A DNA stretch of 64,000 nucleotides from Symbiodinium microadriaticum (lineage: Eukaryota > Sar > Dinophyceae > Suessiales > Symbiodiniaceae). Position 1 is the first letter of the stretch; each line of letters starts with the position of its first letter. The notes under the pieces were generated by a model. The model saw nothing but the letters and a program-made list of their open reading frames with translations, searched no databases and was not told where the DNA came from. The translations under genes and the position numbers were made by a program. The stretch spans positions 291,437-355,436 of the forward strand of contig LSRX01000168.1 of assembly GCA_001939145.1 (NCBI GenBank). The letters run 5' to 3'. Shown here in pieces: positions 36,604 to 45,655 of the stretch.

Positions 36604-38345
36604 GTAGGGTTTAGGATTTTGGGGGATTTAGGTTTAGAGTTAAGGGCTTCAGGGGTTTAGGGCCGGGGTGAGGGTAGTTGCGGCTCCTTTCGGGCTCCTT
36701 AAACGGTGCAATGGGGGTTCTATAGGGGTTCCGTTTGAAGGTCAATTTTAATGTTCAAGGCTCCTGTCTGTGTTCTGTAAGGGTTCCTGTATATAAGGGG
36801 TTGATTGCGCTTCTGCTATGGTTACACAGGGTTTATGAGCTTCTGTTCGGCTTTGAGAAGATATTTCTGTATAGTTCAGAGTTCAAAGTCGGGTAATGTG
36901 TCGAGGGCTTTTTAGGGTTAGGGCTTAGAGCTCAGGCTTTAGGGCTGGCTTAGGGTGTAGGGTTTAGGGCTTTGAGATGCAAATCTGCACACCCTGTAGT
37001 ACGCCCTCAGGTGCCCTGAAACCTACAATCACAAACTAGGGGCTTCAACAAGCAGTCATCGTCTTCCTTATTATGTAGATATAGTATTATATAATGTGCC
37101 CCCGAACGCTTGACGTGAAAACTTGAATCTCGAAGCCGTAGACAATTAAACTCGTATAGATCCCAAAAGCATGCCCCGAGGTTGGTTACATCTCAGTATT
37201 GAGCTGCCGTGGGCAATGGTCTTCAGCACTGTAGGGTTTAGGACTTATGGGATTCAGGGATGTAGGATTTCGGGGTTACTGATGATTACGTAGGGCCTGG
37301 AGTTAGAAGCTGAACACACTAGAAGCCCGTCATTTAAAGACTTGGTGAAACACTAAAATGCTCGGCAACAAAGGGTTCAGGCAGGCCTGTAATGAACAGG
37401 CCCTAAACCCTAAACCCTAAAGGACCCATTGTCAACTTGGCTCCTAGCGAAAGACAAAGCTCCGCCGACAAATCCAGGAAACAAGCAGCCAGACTCGACA
37501 TTCAAAGCTGTAGCAAACAACGTGTGTAAGAATGTAGAGGTCGATTAATGTAGGAACCTGATTAAGAAGCCTTGAGTCTTTTGGATCGTAGCATTTTGGT
37601 GTTATCGGACCACTGCTTCTTTTTATTGGTTACTACAGTACTACATTACTGGAGAACTACAGAGAAAAAACACATCTCAGAGCCCGGATGCTTGAAGTGC
37701 CCGAGTTCGCATGGCCGCTAGGCATATCTGTGCGACAGAAGGGAGCCAACAAAGATCTGCAGGAGCATCGATTCCAACCATCTGCTGCTTTCGGGTTTAG
37801 GGCTTAGTCGTTTGAGGTCCATCAAGGAGTAGCTTCGGGCCCATGTATATACCATATAGGGAATGTTAGGGTTTCGGCTTAGGGTTGAGAATAGTGTGTA
37901 GTAAGGGCTTGGTCTAGGATTGGTTAGGATTGGGGATTTAGGATGTAGGGAGTTTGACATTATAATTAGGATTGTGATGTAGATATCGCCACTGCGACAG
38001 ATTTCGAACCTTGCTTGGGGAAGGCCGGCATTAACCACAAAAAATAAACCTCGATAAAAGTGTCAACATGCCTCTAAACCCGATAAACCCCCTAGAGGCT
38101 CTATAGACCATACATCCTCTTCAAGTTCAGTCGAACGCAAAACCCACAACTGCTAACCCTGAGGTCCTGAGCTACGGAAAGCAAGAGTCTTAGCACATCG
38201 ACTCCCAGTTGCAAAACCTGTGAGCCCGAGCTAAACGTCCTGCCGCCACGTTACGCAAAGGCAGAAACAGCCAGCATCACTCGGCGGCCTGACGGCGCAG
38301 CATTGAAGACGGTTTAAGATGGCTTAGGGTTTAATTTAGGGCCTA
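36604..38345. other. Intergenic stretch, no gene recognised
   Basis: TTTAGGG words at 36604-36660 and 36910-36975, a short CCCTAAA array at 37400-37420, and AT-rich sequence otherwise. A tiny exon-like block at 38275-38311 (SITRRPDGAALKT) lies between CAGCCAG and GTTTAAGATGG. Confidence 0.5.
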
Positions 38346-38437
38346 CCCCTAGGCCCCTAAGTAGTTCCTTTTTGGGATTGCCTTATAGGATTCTAAATAT
38401 ACAGACCATAAAAAGGAACTGCTTAGGGGCCTATGGG
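38346..38437. mobile_element. MITE family A, copy with TA flanks
   Basis: 92 bases, CCCCTAGGCCCCTAAGTAG … GGGGCCTATGGG, TA at 38344-38345 and 38438-38439. Confidence 0.9.
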
Positions 38438-38646
38438 TAGGTGTGTAGGGTCTAGGGTTAGAGATGGTTCAGGGTTCAACAGGGTTGCGGTTTAGGAGTT
38501 TGGGGTTTCGGGTTCAACATGGGTGCGGATGTACAGGAGCGTGAGAAGGAATTAACTCATGATGTGGGGGATGTGGGTTCAGGGATGAAGAGAAACCGTT
38601 GCCGAATCAGAGGCAGGGCTTGGGTGTTAGGGTTCTAATTCTAACA

Positions 38647-38745
38647 CCCTAAGGGTCCAAGTTGTCATTATTTATGGTTTTTGGTACCCATAAAGGCCCC
38701 AAAGTTCCCAAAGTCCTTAAATAATGAGTACTTGGACCCTTAGGG
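38647..38745. mobile_element. MITE family C, copy 3
   Basis: 99 bases, ends CCCTAAGGGTCCAAG and CTTGGACCCTTAGGG, perfect 15-base terminal inverted repeats. Confidence 0.85.
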
Positions 38746-38899
38746 ATATGCTTATCTTAAACTACGTTTAGGAACCCTGGAGATGGGCTAGTGGCATCTG
38801 CTATGCAAGGACCTGGGGGTTGGAAGCCAGAAGCTCAGTCAAACTGAAATGGCTTTCGGGGCAGACTGCGCAACTTTCCGGACGGTGCTTGTCTGACTA

Positions 38900-38989
38900 C
38901 CCACAGGCCCCTAAGTAGTTCCTTTGTATGGTTTATATTTAGAAGGCTATAAGGTAATCCCAAAAAGGAACTACTTAGGGGCCTATGGG
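38900..38989. mobile_element. MITE family A, copy with TA flanks (opposite orientation)
   Basis: 90 bases, CCCACAGGCCCCTAAGTAG … GGGGCCTATGGG, TA at 38898-38899 and 38990-38991. The asymmetric centre is reversed relative to the copy at 38346. Confidence 0.9.
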
Positions 38990-38999
38990 TAGGCCTTAA

Positions 39000-39555
39000 A
39001 CCCTGAACCCTAGTAACCCTGGACCACTAGGCTATAATTTATCGACTCAGGCTTCAGGTTTGAGGCACTACAGTCGCCCCAACATCTCCTCCAAGGTTTG
39101 GGCCGTGCACACCCAGATCTTCCAAGATCCCTTCATGAAGGAACAGAATTGAGACAAGGGCTCCTTCAAGGTCGCAGTTGATGGGCTGCTACATACTAGG
39201 ACTTATAAGGTCTATGGGTTTTAGGGAATTCAGGGTTTTAAGGGTTTTGTGTTGCAATGGGTTCTTTTATTAGGTTTAGCTCGACGTCCTTTAATTCTGT
39301 TCAGGGAAAAACCTGAAGCTCCGGCAGGATCCCAGGCATGAGCAGTTCGCCCTACCCACAGGTTTAGGGTTTAGGCTTTAGGGCTTTAGGGGTTGGGGGC
39401 TTAGGGTTTAGGGGCTTAGGGTTTAGGGCTTAGGGTATAGGGTTATGGAACCCTGAACCCCAAACACTACACTAAACCCTATCGACCCTCGTAAGGAACC
39501 CCTAAAAAGGTAGGGAAGTGCTGAAGGCTCCCGAGGTAAACCCGAAACCAAAAAA
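39000..39555. other. Intergenic stretch with telomere-type words
   Basis: A short plus-strand block at 39095-39150 reads KVWAVHTQIFQDPFMKEQN and a stop. TTTAGGG array at 39360-39445. No gene recognised. Confidence 0.4.
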
Positions 39556-39559
39556 CCCT

Positions 39560-39656
39560 GGATAGCTGAGGCTAAGGACGGTTTAGGGTTTAGGGTTTAG
39601 GGCTTAGGGTTTAGGGTTTAGGGCTTAGGGTTTAGGGTTTAGGGATAGCTGAGGCT
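39560..39656 (+). repeat. TTTAGGG array between 14-base direct repeats
   Basis: GGATAGCTGAGGCT at 39560-39573 and at 39643-39656 enclose a 69-base stretch, nearly all regular TTTAGGG/GGGCTTAGGG. Confidence 0.88.
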
Positions 39657-39825
39657 CAGGGTCTACTGGCACGCCCTTTTTTGCCAGCTAGCAGCAAAAG
39701 GTCTTGGCAGCAGGTTTCCCAGAAATGGTAAGCAAAAGGATTCTGACGATGCCTAAACCGTAAACGGCCCTAAACCGTAACCCTAAACCCCCAGCCGCAA
39801 ACCCTAGAAAACATCTTCGGAGTCC

Positions 39826-39899
39826 TGCTGAAAATGGGATTTGGGCGCAAAGGCAGCCAATCTCCAATAATTCTGGGCCGGGCCTTCGAATTGCTTTTG
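39826..39899 (+). other. Exon-like island followed by GTTTAGGG
   Basis: One plus frame reads VLLKMGFGRKGSQSPIILGR, then AFELLL, directly before GTTTAGGGTTTAGGG. Confidence 0.3.
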
Positions 39900-40235
39900 G
39901 GTTTAGGGTTTAGGGTTTAGGGTTCCCTAAAGATCTAGACGGGCTCCTGAAGCGGATCCACAGAAGGCTCTCTTAAAGGGTTCAAAAAGGGCCCAAACCC
40001 CAAACCCTAAACCCCTAAACCCTAAACCCCTAAATCCTAAACCCCAGCACCCCTAAACCCCTAAACCCAAAAACACCCTAGAAGGGCTCCTTCAAGGGAT
40101 CAGGCTTGTAAGTTTGAGGGCCTTCGGGTTTCAGGGCTTTAGGGTTTTAGGGTTTGGGGCTTTAGGGCTTTTTAGGGCTTTAGGGTTTCAGGGGTTTTAG
40201 GGTTTAGGGTTTGGGTTTTTAGGGTTTCAAACATC
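39900..40235. repeat. Telomere-type arrays
   Basis: TTTAGGG at 39899-39925, CCCTAAACCCC at 39995-40080, TTTAGGG at 40130-40230. Confidence 0.9.
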
Positions 40236-40341
40236 TAGCTCATGGTTGGGATAGTATTAAGAAGTTCACCTCCTACTCCCTTTTGAGCTTATTGTAAGTG
40301 TCTAATTATGGCCATGGTTTACTGCTTGCGATTACTGATTT

Positions 40342-40534
40342 GGGTAGTTTTTCTGTGCTAGGGTCCCATTTTAGGTCCCCGCTGTAGTACGGCACCCTTA
40401 TAAAAGGACCCCCAGAGGGACCCTAATTTACCCATAGGCCCCTAAGTAGTTCCTTTTTTGGGATTACCTTATAGGATTGTAAATATAAAACATAAAAAGG
40501 AACTACTTAGGGGCGTATGGGTAGAGAACTACCC
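40342..40534. mobile_element. MITE family B, copy 5, carrying a nested family A element
   Basis: GGGTAGTTTTTCTGTGCTAG … AGGGACCCTAATTTA, interrupted at 40431, then GAGAACTACCC at 40524-40534. The two parts rejoin as the normal family B end. Confidence 0.93.
40431..40521. mobile_element. MITE family A, copy 5, nested, TA target duplication
   Basis: 91 bases, CCCATAGGCCCCTAAGTAG … GGGGCGTATGGG. TA at 40429-40430 and 40522-40523; without the element and one TA, family B is uninterrupted (ATTTAGAGAACTACCC). Confidence 0.95.
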
Positions 40535-41030
40535 ACTTACAGTTTCGGGTTCAGAGGTTCAGGGTGGTGGGACTCAGTACTTCCACGGCCTCAAAACAGG
40601 CGACTATGCGCATACAAAAGTGTAGACATAAACTCTACATGAATAGGATCTGTGACTGCGAATGACATGCCAATGTTGAGTGTTGAAACCTTTGTGGGGT
40701 TATATAAGCCCAAGAGGTACCTGCCCAGCTCAAAAGGACCAGGGTAACGGACTTTGACTCCCAGAAGACAACCAAGCGGTTGAGGGTGTAGGATATAGGT
40801 TTCGGGCCGCCTAGGGTTCAGGATCACGAACACCAGCTGGGGAATAGAGGGTATGTATCTTTGGTGGTAGCTTGGGGGAGGTACTATAAAGGGCCTTGAA
40901 AATTGGAACGGGGTTTCTGGGGTACGTATTTATTAAAACTCGAGGCATCGGGTCGGCTACACACTTTGCAACGCACACACACACAGGCTTGCTCAGATCT
41001 ATCCCTGACGATCTCTCAGGGCTTCTATGT
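40535..41030. other. Intergenic stretch, no gene recognised
   Basis: Unique sequence with short minus-strand frames (40833-40591, 41059-40811) but no domain. Confidence 0.4.
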
Positions 41031-41031
41031 G

Positions 41032-41130
41032 GGGGTTTCCGAAAATAGGGGACCCCCATAAAGTACCCTAAATAGTAGGATCCTTATTAAACGGACCCCA
41101 AAATAAGGTACCCTAACTTTCGGAAAGTCC
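41032..41130. mobile_element. MITE-like element, family F
   Basis: GGGTTTCCGAAAATAGGGGA … CCTAACTTTCGGAAAGTCCC, about 99 bases, near-inverted ends. Related to 19205-19310 and 45577-45655. Confidence 0.65.
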
Positions 41131-41254
41131 CAGGTGGGCTCCTTCTTAGGCGTTTAGTGCTTCGGCCCTCCGAGCCGACGTGAACAGAGCCCTCCGGCCA
41201 GCGGAGCTATGGATGCCATTGCACCATCTATAGGTGGTTTCACCCGACCATAAA

Positions 41255-41363
41255 CCCTAAGGGTCCATGTACCTAAATAGTATATACTTTGGCCTTAAAG
41301 TAGTCCCTATATAGGTACTTTGGGGCCAAAGTACATACTATTTGGGTACATGGACCCTTAGGG
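41255..41363. mobile_element. MITE family C, copy 1
   Basis: 109 bases, CCCTAAGGGTCCATGTACC … GTACATGGACCCTTAGGG, long terminal inverted repeats; the inner part is palindromic too. Confidence 0.85.
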
Positions 41364-42235
41364 AAATAATCTGAATTAACGTGCAGGCCGCAAGAATCTG
41401 CAATGAGCTGCTGGCCCGGACGATGTTGAATTCTAGGTTGCTATAGCTCAGCTTTATCTGCTCGATGTACGTCTGGCATCGCTAACATGTCTGGACTATT
41501 GATGGTGGACAAAATCCTGCATCGCCCACCATAACACAAACACCATCATTCACTTCAAGTTCATGGTACGCAAGACTTCAGAATTTGTCAAAAACCCTGA
41601 ACCCCGAAACCCTAAACCCTAAACGTTACAGAAACAGCTTCTAAACAACGGCACTTTCTAGAAACCCCGGTTGCCCTTCTGCCGCACATCCAAACCAAGA
41701 GCCTCACGGCAAGTGGGTCCCTGGGACAGGTCCAGGCATTCGTAGCGCTTGAAACAGGGTTTGAAGGTCAAAAATTCGTATAATCATACAGGAGCTTTAA
41801 GGGGAGACTTGTGCTAGTTCTTCCGACCACCTGGCAGCCTAAGCCTTCAAAGGAAGCCGAACAGAAACCCATTACTAATCATTCAGTAAAGTAAACCAGC
41901 ATCGTTTGCAGAACTCAGCTGTACGAAGACTCTTGCAGCCGGCTTTTTTATAACTTGGAAAAAAGGCCTGCGTGACGAGGCAACCCCAGCAATATCAAGA
42001 CCGGCGCAATCAGAACAGGGCTCTGGGGCTATAAGGGTTTCGGGTGTAGGGTTTAGGGGCTTTTAGGGTTTAGGGCTTTGGGTTTAGGCGTTTAGGGTTT
42101 AGAGGTGTAGGGTTTACCTTACCAGAAATTACCTAGAACTCAGCGTGTAACAGTTCGGTGTGATAAGATTCAGGAATGGGGCCTTCGGAGACTCCTTGAA
42201 GATCAGTTGTCAACGAATGTGTCCAGACATGTGCA
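41364..42235. other. Intergenic stretch
   Basis: Unique and AT-rich, with family-E-like CCTGCATCGCCCACCATAA at 41515, CCCTAAA words at 41600 and a TTTAGGG array at 42040-42110. No gene recognised. Confidence 0.45.
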
Positions 42236-42716
42236 TATATAGATGTCAAACCTAGCTGCTGCTACTCTAGGAAGTTCATGTACATGTAGAAAACATGCAT
42301 ACATGCATTCATTCAGAACCTCAAACATGCATACGTACACATACAGCTACATGTTCGCAATACCTACCCAAATACCGATACCTACCTGCCTATACATGGA
42401 AACAATAGAACATATATACATGCAGCCTGACGGAAGCCCGCCAGAAAGCCAGCCAGCCCGCCAGACAAACAGACGAGACGCAAAAACCGGCAGATGCATA
42501 TACAGACACAACGGCACATGCACACAAGCCCCGACACCCACACACGCACACGCACGCGCACATGCGCGCACACGCACACACACACACACACACACACGCA
42601 AAAATGTCAAGCATACAAACAAATCATGTAGCAACACCTGTGCCCGAAATTTGTGCGTGCACAAACAAATGTCTTCAGACAGTAACTTATTACTTGAAGC
42701 AAACATTCACAGAGAG

Positions 42717-42756
<40 letters not shown>

Positions 42757-42790
42757 GCAGAAACAGAGACGAGATAAATGGGGTGAGAGA
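42236..42790. repeat. ACAT/CA/GA microsatellite region
   Basis: CATACAT-rich sequence (42290-42420), a (CA)n run at 42530-42600 and a (GA)n run at 42718-42760. The long open frames over it are low complexity. Confidence 0.85.
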
Positions 42791-42809
42791 CCGGTAAGAG
42801 ATGATATGT

Positions 42810-42899
42810 CCCTAAGGGTCCAAGTACTCATTATTTAAGGACTTTGGGGCCTTTACGGGTACCAACAACCATAAATAAGGACTACTTGGACCCTTAGGG
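42810..42899. mobile_element. MITE family C, copy 2
   Basis: 90 bases, CCCTAAGGGTCCAAGTACTC … GTACTTGGACCCTTAGGG-like end with a short difference. Well preserved. Confidence 0.85.
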
Positions 42900-45410
42900 C
42901 CTTAGGGTGTCCAGGCAGAAGAGCAGGAGCAGGTGCACAAAGAAAGTAACGAACGGCCAAGAAAGACAACGCCGGGCAAACGCGGGGATGGAACGGCAAA
43001 CAAATGGCGCAACGACAGAGAAGCATTATTTTCTGTGAAATCGCCTGAGCAACATGGAAACCTCAAACTTCAAGCTTACAGCTGATAATCCGAGCCCGAA
43101 CTCCTAAACCCTCCAAGAACACATCAGGATTTGGCTTGTGTTCTTGCATTGGTGCTTGGGCTTCAGCCTTTCAGAATCAAACTTCAAGGCTCAGGCTGCT
43201 CTTGAGGGCATGGAGATTCAGGAGTAGTAGGGGATATATAGGGATGAGAATTCAGGGAGTAGAACTTTAGGTTTAGGGCCTTTCCGGTTTGGGGTTTAGG
43301 GTTTTGAACTTAGGGTTTAGGGCTTTAGGGGTTTAGGGTTTCGGGGTATAGGGCTTAGATTTCAGGGTCTTGGGTTTGGTTTTTGGGGGTTTTGGGGTCG
43401 GCTTGGCTTGCGGCTTAGGCTTGCAATGCGGGCTGCGTCGCACGCTCGCTACGGTCACAGCACAGGTTTAACCTGACTGCCAGGAACGCCTGGGTTGCTG
43501 CTGGGACACACAAATGCACGTTTCCAAAAGCACTGATACAAAGACCCTAAAAATTAGAATAGGATTGCGGAGCTATAAGACTTTAAGAAGGAATAGTGTT
43601 GACAATTTGTCCTACCCCTAAAATCACGGCCTAATAGGCCCCAAATCCTCTGTCCGGAAAGTTCAGAAATGCGCAGCAACAAGCAGAATCCTGCAAGGAC
43701 ATGCCATGTATCGGAACGCAGAACCCCTGTAAAAAGCCCCCAGCCCCCAAACCCTAAACCCTAGTCCCTAAACCCTATAAGGTTTAGGGTTTAGGGTTTA
43801 GGGTAACCGTTAGACTCAGCACCCGACGGAAAGCCAGAAAGTTAAGGTCTAGCCGGTCTAGCTGATTAAGGCCCAAACAGTTGCCTTATCCCTGGCAATC
43901 ACCAGTTAACCCATAAGGGTCCCAAGGACGCGACAACTAGTTACATGGGGGATTTGGATAGTAGCGCACGTAAGTTCGTAGCTGGGTTCGTGGGTGCAAG
44001 AAACGATTCAGAGTTCACAGGGGTGTGGAGTGCAAGACACTATAGGAGCATTAATTAGATGGTTAGAGTAGTGTTTACACCCTCTGTTTGCGTCGTCCTT
44101 GCAGCAGCAATCCAAACATTCAAACCATCAGCGATTCCAATTTTGCGAGGCTTTGACGCACAATCTGCAGCTTCCGGATTCTAGAAAAGTAAGGGTTGTG
44201 TATGTGTTGAACGCTGTGTAGGCTTCAAAATACACCTACCGCCTCCAGAGGATTTCAATAAGGAAATGTATCCAGTATGCTGGCGAGGGTCATCGTGAGC
44301 TTGGGTGGTGCAGTTGTTTGGGAATCTCTCGAAAGCTTCTGGTAGAACCTCCAAAAACCAAAATTGATACGGTTCCTTATTATAATTTATCTTTCTAAGA
44401 CCTAGAAACGCAAGGTTTTTTGGGATTGAGGTCAACCGCAAACGGGATGTGGAGAGAGTGTGGTGGCTTCACGGATGGAGGGATTTGGGTTTAGGGTTAG
44501 CGGGTCAATCTGGGTGCCTGAAGCTGGTATCCAGATATGAGACTGTAAGACACCCGCAGAAGCCTGGGTGTCACATCTTTGCTACGCTCAACTCTTAGAG
44601 ACAACTAGGTTGGCCCCTCAAAGCCTCTGAAACATATTCGTAAATAAAACCCGTTAATCCCCAAAAAAGGAAATGTAAAAATATCCAAAGGCCTACCTAG
44701 AAGCATACCCGGCTCGACGACCCTAACAAGGTGTCGCAACGCCGTGCCACGAACCTCAATGCCTGACCGCGAAGCAACAGCAACGCTTTTGATACTCGAT
44801 TGGAATCCTGTGATACTCAAAAGTAAGGAAACCAAACCCTAAACCCCAAAAAACATACGTAAGGCAACCTAACCCTAAACCACTAAAAACAAAAAAAGAA
44901 ACCTCACCCTAATCCCTGATCACAACAACTTAAGACAACTAGAACTCAGGCCTTCCAGGCCGAACGATACCTGGAGTCTCAACGGCAGAGCGCCCCAACC
45001 CACACGGTTTCGGGTTTAGGGTTTAGGGTTTTAGGGTTTTAGGGTTTAGGGCTTTGGTTTTTAGGGTTTAGGGCTTAGGGTTTAGGGTTCAGGGTTCTGG
45101 GCCGTAACAGTACATAGGACGCGTTGTGAATCCTATACAGCTTCCCTAGCCATTCCTAAACTCTAAGAGCCCTTCATCGATCTTTATGTAGTATTCTGAA
45201 ACCCTAAAAATCATGGATCTTGATAGTATTCTTGAACCCCAAAACCCTTTATAATTCCTTATACTATTCCTGAACCCGAAAACCCATTACAGATCTTGAT
45301 ACCGTTGTTAATATAAATCCCCTGCATTACCTTACGGACTCTAAACTATGGGAATTACGGTATATTCCTTATTATGGGTACTGCAGGATATATATATATA
45401 TATATATATA
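42900..45410. other. Repeat-rich intergenic stretch
   Basis: TTTAGGG array at 43260-43410, an inverted CCCTAAA/TTTAGGG junction at 43741-43805, CCCTAAA words at 44835-44900 and a TTTAGGG array at 45005-45100. A minus-strand frame at 44441-44181 has no domain. Family-E-like sequence and a (TA)n run occupy 45311-45410. Confidence 0.5.
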
Positions 45411-45564
45411 NNNNNNNNNNNNNNNNNNNNNNNNNNNNNNNNNNNNNNNNNNNNNNNNNNNNNNNNNNNNNNNNNNNNNNNNNNNNNNNNNNNNNNNNNN
45501 NNNNNNNNNNNNNNNNNNNNNNNNNNNNNNNNNNNNNNNNNNNNNNNNNNNNNNNNNNNNNNNN
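45411..45564. other. Assembly gap (154 N)
   Basis: Run of N between a (TA)n run and a 12-base G run. Confidence 1.
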
Positions 45565-45576
45565 GGGGGGGGGGGG

Positions 45577-45655
45577 TAGCTTACTTTGGGGGTCCATTAT
45601 AAACTAGGATCCTACTATTTGGTGTACTTTTTTGAGGTCCCCTATTTTCGGAAAC
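45577..45655. mobile_element. Family F element, truncated by the gap
   Basis: GGGGGTCCATTATAAACTAG … GAGGTCCCCTATTTTCGGAA, like 41032-41130 in reverse and 19205-19310. Confidence 0.55.

Noticed and set aside
42243..42797. Plus-strand open frame of 184 codons
   Set aside because: It is made of CA and GA microsatellite and ACAT-rich sequence; His/Thr and Glu/Arg repeats, no domain.
45348..45607. Open frames across the N run
   Set aside because: They exist only because N codons are not stops.
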